Source of the DNA: Crocinitomix algicola
GTDB lineage: Bacteria; Bacteroidota; Bacteroidia; Flavobacteriales_D; Crocinitomicaceae
Reading direction: 5' to 3'
DNA length: 51,105 nucleotides
Assembly (NCBI RefSeq): GCF_001661595.2
Contig: NZ_LYPF02000008.1
Location: forward strand, 1-51,105
The notes under the pieces: generated by a model
Database searches by the model: none
What the model was told of the DNA's origin: nothing
The model's input: only the letters and a program-made list of their open reading frames with translations
Made by a program: the position numbers and the translations under genes
Part shown: piece after piece, positions 35,166 to 45,700 of the stretch
How the letters are laid out: each line of letters opens with the position of its first letter
Numbering within the stretch: the stretch's first letter is position 1

Positions 35166-36738
35166 TTGGACATATCGTTGGTTGGGACATGTTATTTTAT
35201 TGTTTGTTTTTGTCATTAGTATTTTCATTCGAAATGATTATCGCGAACAACCATTGGGAGATCAAGAGTGGATTACCGCTCATGCCCTAATCACAACCCA
35301 AATTTGGGCTGATCACGGTGGTCCTTTAGCATATAATTTTAACCCGGTTTACACAAAACCAGGGAAAGGGAATAACTACAGAGATTATCTGGGTGGCGTA
35401 TTTGCTGAAAACGGTGATGTATATTATGTTTCTTACCCTCCACTATCCTTTTATTTTCTTTATTATGGAAACAAATTTCTAGGTGGACAAAACATTCAAA
35501 ACACCCGGACAATAGGTTTGATTTTACATCTAGTCTCTGCTTTGCTCCTACTTTACCTAATACAGCTTCTTCAAAATAACAAAAATAAAAACCACTTTAA
35601 TTTTGGTGGTATAATAACGGCCTGTTTATACCTTCTTATGGATGGATTTATGTGGATTCATGGACATTTATTTTTTGTTGACATAATGGTTATACCCCTT
35701 TTCTTACTGACGCTCATTTTTGCAGTTCGATTTTGGAAAAATCTTGATAACTGGAACTTATTTTTCTTATGCCTATTCATATTCTTAGCAAGTTACACCG
35801 AATGGTTAGGGGTTTTTTCAGGTTTTATACTAGGCATAACATCTGCTTTTATTGCGTACAAGGAGAAAAAAAAACGCTATTTATTCGCGTTTATAGGAGC
35901 TGGTTTATCAACTGCATTAGCAATTGGTCTTACGCTTATACAATACAGCAGCATCGCTGGATGGAAGGAATTTTTCGAACAATCGCGACGTAAATTTATT
36001 GAACGCAGTGGTCATGGTCAAATACAAGACTCATCTCAACAGTTTAACTTACACAACTCTGATAGTTTCGAGTACATGATTAACTTATTTGACGGACAAT
36101 TTAGGTACTTATGGGTATTTACATTAATCGTATTTTTTGCTTATTTTATGATTACAACGGTTAGCAAAAACAAATTACTCATTATTAATTATGGAGAGAA
36201 AATTTTCTTTGCCTTTACGATTTCAATCTTGATGCACTATTTGCTCTTTTATAATTTCAATGTCATGCATTCATTTGGCGGATTAAAAACAGCGGTGTTT
36301 TTTCTTTTTATTGCTGGTATTTTGATTAATAAAATCAATGAAAAACATATTATACAACCAAATCATTTTAAAATTACACTAATAATTTTAGCCGTTTTCT
36401 GCGTTTCATTTTCTATTCAGCGCTTTACAACGCAACATAAAACGTCTGCAAGTTTTAAAAACCATTTGGAGATTGCAAAAATCATGCGGAATTATGATTA
36501 TCCAAATTGGGCGTATTTTTCAAATATCCCTGTAACTCCCCAATATGTCTTTTATGCTAATCATTGTTACACGACAACACCAGCGTTAAATTACGATTAT
36601 ATGAGCGACATAATGGATTTAAGAAGAAATGATACCGCTCTCTATTTTCATCAAACAAAAGAAAAACTAACATTTATTCAGGAAATATACCGTAAAAATG
36701 ATCAACTAATTTTTGGGAATAAAGTTTTAATTCCTTGA
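35149..36738 (+). CDS. Third GT-C-type membrane glycosyltransferase-like protein
   Basis: A 529-residue protein with about ten membrane helices. The first outside loop runs from Asp30 to Asp38-Gln-Glu40 in QPLGDQEWITAHAL, then has VYYVSYPPLSFYFLYYGN, the tyrosine/proline motif common in GT39 and ArnT-like enzymes. It begins inside the flavoprotein gene (17-base overlap), so the two are translated together. It ends the seven-gene + strand run; about 120 bases later the caspase gene starts. Confidence 0.75.
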   Translation: MQTKNNWTYRWLGHVILLFVFVISIFIRNDYREQPLGDQEWITAHALITTQIWADHGGPLAYNFNPVYTKPGKGNNYRDYLGGVFAENGDVYYVSYPPLSFYFLYYGNKFLGGQNIQNTRTIGLILHLVSALLLLYLIQLLQNNKNKNHFNFGGIITACLYLLMDGFMWIHGHLFFVDIMVIPLFLLTLIFAVRFWKNLDNWNLFFLCLFIFLASYTEWLGVFSGFILGITSAFIAYKEKKKRYLFAFIGAGLSTALAIGLTLIQYSSIAGWKEFFEQSRRKFIERSGHGQIQDSSQQFNLHNSDSFEYMINLFDGQFRYLWVFTLIVFFAYFMITTVSKNKLLIINYGEKIFFAFTISILMHYLLFYNFNVMHSFGGLKTAVFFLFIAGILINKINEKHIIQPNHFKITLIILAVFCVSFSIQRFTTQHKTSASFKNHLEIAKIMRNYDYPNWAYFSNIPVTPQYVFYANHCYTTTPALNYDYMSDIMDLRRNDTALYFHQTKEKLTFIQEIYRKNDQLIFGNKVLIP

Positions 36739-36857
36739 GTTACTTTTCATTTTTTCAATGCATTAACTTATTAGATTGATTAGTTTTGTATTGGCTACCC
36801 GCTTTTTATAAATTCATAACGTAATATAATAATTACTAGTACCATTCTTTATTTGTC

Positions 36858-39800
36858 ATGAAAGTAATTTGGTCCATATTAATTTTATCTTTTTTGTATT
36901 CCAGTAACACGCTTACTGTATTCGGTCAAAATGATACAAATAGCTCAATTGAAATTATCACTCAGCAAAAAATCCAAGGATTGATAACTTCTTTAACCTA
37001 TAGCCCGGATGGTAGCTTATTGGCATGCGGATCGGAATCCGAATATTCCATAAAAATATGGGATTTAAATTCTGGTAAAATCATTGGTAAACTAGACGGA
37101 CATGACGGTGAAACTACTGCTTTGTCCTTTAATAAAGACGGTACAACTTTAATTAGTTCGTCCAAGGATAACAAGATCATTTTATGGGATTTAATCTCTT
37201 GGCAGATAAAAGATTCAATAAGTATGGAGGCTCCCATTAGAGAGTTTTCAATAGATGCCAGTAAGGATAATGCCATGTTTGGCGTAAGTGATGACGGTCA
37301 ATTAATTTATTGGGAATCCGAGAAACTACAAAAATTTAAACCGCTTTATTCAGCTAACGAACATTTCACAAGAATTAAACAGCATAAAGATCAGATTATA
37401 ATTGGTGACAAAAAAGGGAACCTACACATTTATTCGATAAGCAAAAGTGAAAACCTACAAACTAAACAAGTCAGCCGTTTTTCTATAATTGGAATTGATG
37501 TTCATCCGCAGAATCAAGCATTAATTGTTGCCTCAACGAATGGGAAAATCCAATTATTATCGCCGGATAACCTAAATGAAATCAGGTCGATTAATGCTTC
37601 AATCTTACCCATTTCAGCAATTGACATCAATCCATCCTCAGAAAAATTAGTAACTGTAGGACAAAACAGTATGATAAAAGTCTGGAATTTAAATGGTGAA
37701 TTATTGAAGGAGTATTCTCATGATGGCGATTCAAACCCCAATCAAGCTCCAATTAAAGCCATAAAAATCAGTCCTGATGGGAGTACTATGGCTACCTCGG
37801 GTTATCGATCAATACCATTTACAAATTCTATAGATTCAAAAAATGTCATTCATATTTGGGATTTAACCCGAGGTACATTGTACAGAACACTGGAAGGCAA
37901 AGTAAATCCCATATACGCCTTTGATTTCCATCCAGAACAAAATAAACTGGCAACTTTAGGTAAAGATCGTAAGCTTACATTTTGGGACTTTAACCTTGCC
38001 GAAAAATATGGTGAAATTGAATTGCAAGAACCGAAACGAGAGTTAGCGGGAATGCGCAAACCAAATACCGAAAATATTACTTTGAGTAAGGTAAATAAGT
38101 TTAGACGTGTTGTTGAACGGGTAAGCGAAGGTGACTTGAGCGCTTTAAAAGGTGCAGGCAATGGAAAAGGTAAAGAAATTGGCCTGGGAATAGCCAAACG
38201 CATGTTTAAAGAAAGAGATTTGATTCGTTTTAGTAAAAAAGGAAGTTATCTAATCACTAAATTAGAACAAGATGAGATTCGATTATATGACCTCAAAGAA
38301 AGCCGACCAAATTATTTACAGCCATTATTTTCGTATCAAATCTCTATAAATCAAATTCAAACATCGCCTGATGAAAAATTTCTCGTTGTCATTGGAAGTG
38401 GGGATTCGGCAGTTTCAATTATTGACCTGTCAACAAAAAAATTTCTACGAAAATTAAGCACACCTGCACCCACTGGAAATTTCAAATATTTATACGAAGC
38501 AAACTCAATGGCATTCAGCCCTGATGGAACTTTATTTGCGGTTTGTTTTAACACTGGTAAAACCTTCGTTTTTAATACAACTAATTGGGATTTGATTTTT
38601 GAAAATAGCTTACCTGATAATTTAGGTTATGTGGAAAGTCCTTTTGTGAATTTCACGAAAGATGGCCAATTTATGATTGTAAAAACGATGCTTGGCTTGC
38701 GCAAATACAGAACAAAAAACTTTGACCTATTTTCTACTACTTCACTAAAAATTGACGGTTATTCTGCCCCTATTGATCAACCGGAAAACTATGCCATTAC
38801 CATAAAAGATAACCTGGTTTATTTTGAGAATGTAATCAATGGAAGTGTCGTTGAAAGTATTCACGTACAGCCAAATCAAATTACTAATATTTCTATAAAC
38901 CCAAATGGTATGGTTGGTATTACATTTACGAATGGACAATTTCGACTCATCAATCCAAAAACAGGTAAAGAAGAGGTGCTATTAGTTGCTGATGGCGATA
39001 ATTATATTTTTAAAACGGTCAACAATTATTACAAAGTATCAAAAGAAGGATATGATTTAGTCACCTTTAGGATTGGGAATAGGGCCTATCCTTTTGAACA
39101 GTTTGATGCCATTTTTAATCGACCAGATCTAGTACTCAAAAACATGGGTTGTCAGGATGATGATTTAATTCAACTGTACGAAAAGGCTTACCAAAAACGA
39201 ATTAAAAAGTTAGGCATTCATCCAACTAAAACAATTAAGTTAGAGGACATCCCTACAACCAAAATAACCAATCTCGCCGCTATTCCTGCTATTACCAGTA
39301 AAGAAAAACTTCAATTAGAGTTTCAAATCGAGGATCGCAACAATTTATCGAATTATAATATTTGGGTAAACAATGTTCCTTTTTATGGTAAAAAAGGGCA
39401 AATGGTTTCGGGTAATTTTAAAAAAATTCAATCTTCAATTCCTTTAGTGCATGGCTTAAATAAAATTCAAATAGCTTGTCAAAACAGTAATGGTTATGAA
39501 AGTTTAATACAAACATTTTACGTAGAAAAAGAAGGGCCATTACCGACACGTGATTTATATTTAGTGACTATAGGCACCTCAGATTATCAAGACGACCGAT
39601 ATGATTTGAATTATCCGGTAAAAGATGCCAATGATCTAGCTACCCTGTTCTCACAAAACACAAGTGGAATTTATAATAAAATAATAACCCAAACACTTAC
39701 AAACGAAGCTGTAACCAATAAAAACGTTTTGGAATTGAAATCGTTCTTATCTCAAGCCAAAGCAAATGACGTAGTTGTAGTATTTGTAGCTGGTCATGGT

Positions 39801-40370
39801 GTCTTGGATGCTAATTTCGATTATTATTTTGGCACATTTAATATTGATTTTAATGCCCCTGAAAAAGCTGGTCTTGCTTATGAAAAACTCGAACAAATTA
39901 TTGACGGCATAAATGCAAATAAAAAAATCTTAATTATGGATACATGCCACAGTGGTGAGGTTGATAAAGAAGAAATATTTTTTTCTGAAAATGAATCATC
40001 AGAAAACAACAACGACATTTCATTCCGTTCAGTTGGCCCTCAAATTGGAGACAATTCTACCGATGCTAGCCCGGGTCGTTTGTCGTCTGAATTATTCAAT
40101 GACCTTCGAAAAGGCACCGGAGCTACTGTAATCTCATCTGCTGGCGGCGCAGAATTTGCTATGGAAAGTGAGGAATGGAAAAACGGCCTATTTACTTACT
40201 GTTTACTAAATGGTTTAAAAAACCGCACTGCAGATTTAAATCAAGATGGTAAAATAATGCTATTAGAATTACAGTCTTACGTAGTTGAAAAAGTTAAGTC
40301 TCTGTCCCATGGACGCCAAATACCTAATACTAGAATTAAAAATTTAGAGCTCGACTTTCAAATCTGGTAG
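36858..40370 (+). CDS. Exported WD40-repeat caspase-family (C14) protein
   Basis: A 1170-residue protein. Signal peptide (about 1-24, ending VFGQ). WD40 beta-propeller repeats from about 35 to 650, with typical YSPDGSLLACGSE, IKIWDLNSG and FNKDGTTLISSSKDNKIILWDL blades, in two propeller-sized blocks parted by a basic linker near 390-460. A beta domain (about 800-890) precedes a C14-type caspase domain (about 893-1170). The catalytic dyad is His980 in VFVAGHGVLD and Cys1030 in LIMDTCHSGE, with the strand LVTIGTSDYQD and the second-subunit LFTYCLLNGL. Caspase-like proteins with propellers occur in cyanobacteria and Bacteroidota, where the propeller is thought to sense or recruit. The signal peptide places the protease outside the cytosol. 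Substrate and role unknown. Confidence 0.9.
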   Translation: MKVIWSILILSFLYSSNTLTVFGQNDTNSSIEIITQQKIQGLITSLTYSPDGSLLACGSESEYSIKIWDLNSGKIIGKLDGHDGETTALSFNKDGTTLISSSKDNKIILWDLISWQIKDSISMEAPIREFSIDASKDNAMFGVSDDGQLIYWESEKLQKFKPLYSANEHFTRIKQHKDQIIIGDKKGNLHIYSISKSENLQTKQVSRFSIIGIDVHPQNQALIVASTNGKIQLLSPDNLNEIRSINASILPISAIDINPSSEKLVTVGQNSMIKVWNLNGELLKEYSHDGDSNPNQAPIKAIKISPDGSTMATSGYRSIPFTNSIDSKNVIHIWDLTRGTLYRTLEGKVNPIYAFDFHPEQNKLATLGKDRKLTFWDFNLAEKYGEIELQEPKRELAGMRKPNTENITLSKVNKFRRVVERVSEGDLSALKGAGNGKGKEIGLGIAKRMFKERDLIRFSKKGSYLITKLEQDEIRLYDLKESRPNYLQPLFSYQISINQIQTSPDEKFLVVIGSGDSAVSIIDLSTKKFLRKLSTPAPTGNFKYLYEANSMAFSPDGTLFAVCFNTGKTFVFNTTNWDLIFENSLPDNLGYVESPFVNFTKDGQFMIVKTMLGLRKYRTKNFDLFSTTSLKIDGYSAPIDQPENYAITIKDNLVYFENVINGSVVESIHVQPNQITNISINPNGMVGITFTNGQFRLINPKTGKEEVLLVADGDNYIFKTVNNYYKVSKEGYDLVTFRIGNRAYPFEQFDAIFNRPDLVLKNMGCQDDDLIQLYEKAYQKRIKKLGIHPTKTIKLEDIPTTKITNLAAIPAITSKEKLQLEFQIEDRNNLSNYNIWVNNVPFYGKKGQMVSGNFKKIQSSIPLVHGLNKIQIACQNSNGYESLIQTFYVEKEGPLPTRDLYLVTIGTSDYQDDRYDLNYPVKDANDLATLFSQNTSGIYNKIITQTLTNEAVTNKNVLELKSFLSQAKANDVVVVFVAGHGVLDANFDYYFGTFNIDFNAPEKAGLAYEKLEQIIDGINANKKILIMDTCHSGEVDKEEIFFSENESSENNNDISFRSVGPQIGDNSTDASPGRLSSELFNDLRKGTGATVISSAGGAEFAMESEEWKNGLFTYCLLNGLKNRTADLNQDGKIMLLELQSYVVEKVKSLSHGRQIPNTRIKNLELDFQIW

Positions 40371-40373
40371 TCT

Positions 40374-40979
40374 TTATTTAAAAATCGTATCGAAAGCCGA
40401 CTTGTGCTTTTTTTGGAGTTGTTCAACTTTAGTACCGCGCTTTTTTAATTCTTGGATCAGTTCTCGAATTTTAAAAGGCATATTTTCGTAGAGAAACGAA
40501 TTGCTTTTTATGCAACATATTTGCTCGTTTTTAGGTTGATGTATAAATTCGAAAAAATGATAACGACCTTCAACGTCGTTATACTTGGATAGAATTTTTA
40601 CTTTTAAATCGAACGGAGCTACTATCACTTCATTTGGGCGATTAAAATAAAAGGTATTGGTCATTAAACGGATATTATCATTGAATACTTCAGCCGATAT
40701 CAAGTAATTAACACGATTATTCTTTCGATAAATTTTAAAATTGTAAACTAAAGCAACTGTACAACAAATTAAGACCTGTATCCATAAATTTGACATAAAA
40801 AAATCTAGGATATGAATAGCAGTATCACCACCTCCATGTCGTGTATTTCTTCCTCCCATAATCATTGGACCAAAAATGAGAAGCGCAAAAGTACCAACCA
40901 AAGCAAAAACAGTTTTGACGACATGTTCCCAAATGATATAACTTCTGTTCACTGGATGATTTGCATTAAAAAGCTGCAT
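40374..40979 (-). CDS. Two-helix membrane protein of unknown function
   Basis: A 201-residue protein with two membrane helices (about 20-45 and 67-87) parted by a Gly-rich loop (GGRNTRHGGGD), then a soluble cytosolic domain of about 110 residues (NDNIRLMTNTFYFNRPNEVIV, KYNDVEGRYHFFEF, MPFKIRELIQELKKRG) with the look of a small beta/alpha PH-like domain. Family not recognised. It is convergent with the caspase gene, with only three bases between the stop codons and no terminator between them, so their transcripts must overlap. Confidence 0.7.
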   Translation of the reverse strand: MQLFNANHPVNRSYIIWEHVVKTVFALVGTFALLIFGPMIMGGRNTRHGGGDTAIHILDFFMSNLWIQVLICCTVALVYNFKIYRKNNRVNYLISAEVFNDNIRLMTNTFYFNRPNEVIVAPFDLKVKILSKYNDVEGRYHFFEFIHQPKNEQICCIKSNSFLYENMPFKIRELIQELKKRGTKVEQLQKKHKSAFDTIFK

Positions 40980-41153
40980 TTTTAATCACTATTTTCTTGG
41001 ATCTTGAATTGACATCTGATAAAATAACATATAAATCCTTAATAATACATTCAATATATGAATCTAACTTATTTATTAGCGTTAGTTAAGCAATACCTAA
41101 TGAATAAAAGTTAAATTCTTGTTATAATTTTTTAATTCTACTTTTTTTAAATA

Positions 41154-41161
41154 TACATTTG
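41154..41161 (+). promoter_or_regulatory. TAnnTTTG -7 element before the small exported protein
   Basis: TACATTTG ends only 7 bases before the ATG at 41169; transcription would start on or near the start codon (leaderless). No good TTG element lies at the usual distance, so the call is weak. Confidence 0.3.
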
Positions 41162-41168
41162 CTTCAGA

Positions 41169-41540
41169 ATGCGTAAGAGGCTATTCAAATATTTATCGCG
41201 ATTAATTGCATTGTTATTATTAGTAATAAGTGCAACATCTTTTGTGCGCCCTTTTCCCAAAAAATCAGGTAATTCCGAATTAAGTCTTGAGCAATCAACT
41301 AACTTAAAGGTAAAGAAAGCGCTATTCTCAATTAGCTCCAAGAACCAATTTTCAATTGAACTTTTGGATGAAGTCGAAGAAGAGGAGGATAAAGAAAATA
41401 AAAAACATACGTTTTCCAAAAGTCACGGTTTCTCTCAAATCTATTATCTACCTAACCAAAAAATTAGGCCAATTGCTTATAAATTCTCTGGGCAAAAGGC
41501 ATTCAAGTGGTATCTTTTATACGATGTATTTCTATTATGA
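41169..41540 (+). CDS. Small exported or membrane protein upstream of the RND operon
   Basis: A 123-residue protein. Basic N-terminus and one hydrophobic segment (about 9-26, LSRLIALLLLVISATSFV), a signal peptide or anchor; then a Ser/Asn/Lys-rich part, an acidic run (LLDEVEEEEDKENKK), and an aromatic tail (QKAFKWYLLYDVFLL). It lies 105 bases before the RND adaptor in the same direction. I do not recognise the family. A role in the efflux system is suggested only by position. Confidence 0.55.
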   Translation: MRKRLFKYLSRLIALLLLVISATSFVRPFPKKSGNSELSLEQSTNLKVKKALFSISSKNQFSIELLDEVEEEEDKENKKHTFSKSHGFSQIYYLPNQKIRPIAYKFSGQKAFKWYLLYDVFLL

Positions 41541-41645
41541 TTTCTAGCTATTTGGCTTAATAAGGTCAATGAAAGTAACACACTTTCAACATAGTCAGCA
41601 AGACTATTGTGAACTAGAAAATTAAATTAAAGATTAAATACAGTC

Positions 41646-42752
41646 GTGAATAAAATAAAAATTTTGGGACTTGCAATAAGCTGTTGTGCTATTGTAAGTT
41701 TAACAATTTCAAGTTGCAATGCCAGTGCAAATGAGCAAGGGCATGAACATGAAACATCAGTCTATGAGGTTACTTCGCCTTTAGTAAAAGACACCATCAA
41801 TTATAAAGAATATGTTTGTCAAATTCATTCAATCAATCATATAGAACTTAGAGCTCAAGAACGAGGGTTTCTCGAAAAAATTTATATTGACGAAGGGAAA
41901 TCCGTTAAAAAAGGGGACCTTTTATTCAAAATCATGCCTAAGATTTATGAGGCAGAATATGAACGAGCTCAGGCAGAGGCAGAATATGCGAGGATTGAAT
42001 ATTTAAATACTAAAATCCTTGCAGATAGTAATGTTGTATCAAAAAACCAACTTTCTTTAGCTGAAGCCAACTATAAAAAGGCAAATGCAGCATTAAGCCT
42101 AGCTGAAGTTCATTTAAATTTCACTGAAATACGAGCTCCGTTTAATGGAATAATCGATCGATTTCATGCTCGACTAGGTAGTTTAATTGACGAAGGAGAT
42201 TTGTTAACTCATCTATCAGACAATAGTCAAATGTGGATTTACTTCAATGTTCCAGAAGTCGAATATTTAAATTTTAAAGAGAATGCCCGAGAAGAAAAAG
42301 CTTTGAAAGTAAAACTGCTAATGGCCAATGGTAAATACTTTAACTATCCTGGTGTGGTTGAAACTATCGAAGCTGACTTTAATCATGAAACAGGTAACAT
42401 CGCCTTTAGAGCTACTTTTCCCAATCCTGAAGGACTGTTAAGACATGGTGAAACAGGGAATATTATCATGGAGGAAGACCTAGAAAACGCAATGCTTATT
42501 CCTCAAAAAGCGACCTATGAAATTTTAGACCGTAACTATGTGTTTTTATTGGATGACCAAAATGTTTTACATGCGCAACCTATAACTATCGAGGCAGAAT
42601 TTCCTCACCTCTACGCAATAAAAGACGGTTTAAAACCTAGTGATAAAATTCTTTTAGACGGTTTAAGAAAAGTGAAGGCAGGTGATAAAATTCAATACAA
42701 ATTCAAAGATCCCAAGGAAGTGATATCTCACCTCAATCTTTATGCGGAATAA
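41646..42752 (+). CDS. RND efflux periplasmic adaptor (AcrA/MexA-like lipoprotein)
   Basis: A 368-residue membrane-fusion protein starting with GTG. The signal ends in a lipobox-like ISSC with Cys24. The biotinyl-lipoyl hairpin parts are YVCQIHSINHIELRAQERGFLEKIYIDEG (in pieces) and FTEIRAPFNGIIDR, around an alpha hairpin (about 95-150) rich in Ala and Glu. Beta-barrel and membrane-proximal domains follow (HGETGNIIM, LLDGLRKVKAGDKI). It links the inner-membrane pump to the outer-membrane channel. It is 24 bases before the pump gene. Confidence 0.92.
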   Translation: MNKIKILGLAISCCAIVSLTISSCNASANEQGHEHETSVYEVTSPLVKDTINYKEYVCQIHSINHIELRAQERGFLEKIYIDEGKSVKKGDLLFKIMPKIYEAEYERAQAEAEYARIEYLNTKILADSNVVSKNQLSLAEANYKKANAALSLAEVHLNFTEIRAPFNGIIDRFHARLGSLIDEGDLLTHLSDNSQMWIYFNVPEVEYLNFKENAREEKALKVKLLMANGKYFNYPGVVETIEADFNHETGNIAFRATFPNPEGLLRHGETGNIIMEEDLENAMLIPQKATYEILDRNYVFLLDDQNVLHAQPITIEAEFPHLYAIKDGLKPSDKILLDGLRKVKAGDKIQYKFKDPKEVISHLNLYAE

Positions 42753-42776
42753 TAATCAACGCTAAAATCCTAAAAC

Positions 42777-45700
42777 ATGTTTAAAAATATAATTCACAGA
42801 CCAGTTCTGGCAATTGTCATATCCATCATTATGGTTTTTGTTGGCGTCTTATCAATTCAAAAATTACCAACCTCACAATTTCCGCAAATTGCACCTACTA
42901 CCGTAAACATTTTCGTTGCATTCCCAGGTTCAAGTGCTGAAGTACTTGTAAAATCAACCTTAGTAACCTTAGAAAATTCCATTAATGGTGTTCAAGGAAT
43001 GCGATATATGGCCACAGACGCTACTAGCGCCGGTGAAGCAACTTTACGTGTTATATTTGAACCCGGCACAGATCCTAATGAAGCAGTAATTCGCGTCAAA
43101 ACGAGGGTAGATCAAGTTATGCCCCTACTGCCCGAACTTGTGCAGCGAGAAGGAGTAGTCATTACGCCGATTCAACCCAGCATGTTGATGTACGTCAACT
43201 TATACAGTGATGGACATCAGCTCGATGAAAAATTTCTTTACAACTACGCAAACATTCATATGATACCTGAAATCAATCGAATAAATGGAGTTGCGCGTGC
43301 TCAAATTTTAGGTAGCAGAAAATATGCAATGCGGATTTGGTTGAATCCAGATAGAATGAGGGCTTACAATGTTTCGACAGAAGAAGTAATGGAAGCTTTA
43401 GGTGAACAAAGTATAATTGGGAGACCAGGGCGAATTGGTCGAAGTTCCGGAATTGAAGCTCAGTCTTTAGAATATGTTCTCACTTACAAAGGACGATATA
43501 ATAAACCCGTTGAGTACGAAAATATAATAATAAGGGCCAATGCTGAAGGAGAAAGTATTCGCTTAAAAGATATCGGTAATGTTGAGTTAGGCAGTGAGTT
43601 TTTTGACATTTATTCTAATCTCGATGGTCATCCTTCAGCGTCTATTATGCTAAAACAATCTTTTGGAAGTAATGCTACTGAAGTAATTGCAGCAGTGAAA
43701 GCTAAACTGTTGGATATGGAAAAAGATTTCCCTCCCGATGTAAAATACAAAATTAGTTATGATGTCTCAACGTTTTTGGATGCATCAATAGAACAAGTTA
43801 CGCACACTTTAAGAGATGCCTTTATATTAGTTGCCTTGGTTGTTTTTATTTTTCTTGGCGATTTAAGATCAACACTTATCCCTATACTTGCCGTACCTGT
43901 CTCGCTTATCGGTGCATTTTTTGTGATGCAACTCTTTGGTTTATCTATAAATCTTATCACCTTATTCGCTCTTGTCTTGGCTATAGGAATTGTTGTGGAT
44001 GATGCAATAGTTGTTGTAGAAGCTGTTCACGCTAAGATGGATTCGGATCATGTTAATCCTTATCAGGCTGTAAAACTTGTAATGCGTGAAATTAGCGGAG
44101 CAATTATAGCGATTACCGCAGTAATGGTTTCCGTTTTCGTTCCCATTGCCTTTATGTCTGGACCAGTAGGTACGTTTTATAGGCAATTTTCGATTACAAT
44201 GGCAAGTTCAATCGTTTTATCGGCCATTATTGCTTTGACTTTGACACCAGTTTTATGCGCCATTCTTTTAAAAAACAACCATGGTAAAGCTAAGCGAAAA
44301 ACTCCTATTAACTGGTTCTTAAATAAATTCAATGCAGGTTTTGATCGTTTAACCAATCGATATGTACGTTTCTTAAGCAGAATTGTTAAACGAAGAATGG
44401 TGACATTTTTAGTTTTAATTGTATTTGGTTTTGGAATATTTAGCATAAATCAAACTCTTCCAGCAGGGTTTATTCCAAATGAGGATCAAGGTACAATTTA
44501 TGCGATTATTCAAACACCACCTGGAGCTACACTCGAACGAACGAATGCTGTTTCTCATCAACTTCAACAAATTTGCGAAGAAATGGATGGTGTAGAATCT
44601 GTCTCCTCCTTAGCAGGATATGAAATAATGACTGAGGGCAGAGGGTCGAATGCAGGAACCTGTCTAATTAACCTTAAACCATGGTCTGAAAGACATCATT
44701 CTGTCCATGAGATTATGGAAGAATTAGAAATTAAAGCCAAAAACTTAGGAGCAATTGTTGAATTTTTTGAACCTCCTGCGGTTCCTGGTTTTGGATCTTC
44801 TGGAGGATTTTCGCTCCGTTTACTCGATAAAAACACGACAACCGATTACCACGATTTTGACCGAGTAAACCAAAACTTTATGAAAAAACTTGAGGAACGT
44901 AAAGAATTGACCGGATTATTTACATTTTTTGCGGCAAATTATCCGCAATACGAATTAGAAATTGATAATAAAGCAGCCATGCAAAAAGGTGTTTCTATTG
45001 GGGATGCTATGGAAAATTTGAATATTCTAATTGGGAGTACCTATGAGCAAGGCTTTATACGATTTGGACGTTTCTTTAAGGTTTATGTTCAATCTGATCC
45101 TAAATTTAGACAACTACCTTCTGATGTTTTAAACTTGTTCGTACGAAATGATCACGGTGAAATGGTACCATATTCGGCTTTCATGAAATTAAAAAAAACA
45201 CAAGGACCTAATGAAATAACCCGTTACAATATGTACAACTCTGCGTCAATACGTGGCTTACCTTCCAAAGGTTATACAACAGCTGATGCGATTCAAGCCA
45301 TTAAAGAAGTTGCTGAAAATTCGTTGCCAAATGGATACGACATAGCATGGGAGGGATTGTCTTACGATGAGGCAAATCGCGGAAATGAATCGCTATATGT
45401 TTTTATTGTAGTTTTAATTTTTGTCTATTTAGTCTTAGCCGCTCAATACGAGAGTTTCGTATTGCCATTAGCAGTCGTATTTTCATTACCCATTGGGGTT
45501 TTTGGATCATTCCTACTTTTAAAAATAATGGGATTAGCAAATGATGTTTACGCCCAAGTTGGATTAATTATGCTAGTCGGCTTATTAGGTAAAAATGCAG
45601 TATTAATTGTTGAATTTGCCGTGCAGAAAAGACAAGAAGGGTCGACAATTTTGGACGCCGCAATTGAAGGTGCAAAAGTTAGATTTCGACCTATTTTAAT

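Noticed and set aside
36781-36788. TAGTTTTG as -7 element of the caspase gene
   Set aside because: It matches the TAnnTTTG pattern, but no TTG lies at the proper distance and the leader would be about 60 bases; too weak to list as a feature.
36858-40979. Caspase gene plus neighbour as a known anti-phage defence system
   Set aside because: The caspase protein carries a signal peptide and propellers, has no cytosolic sensor or effector partner of the known defence types beside it, and no other defence genes are in the window.
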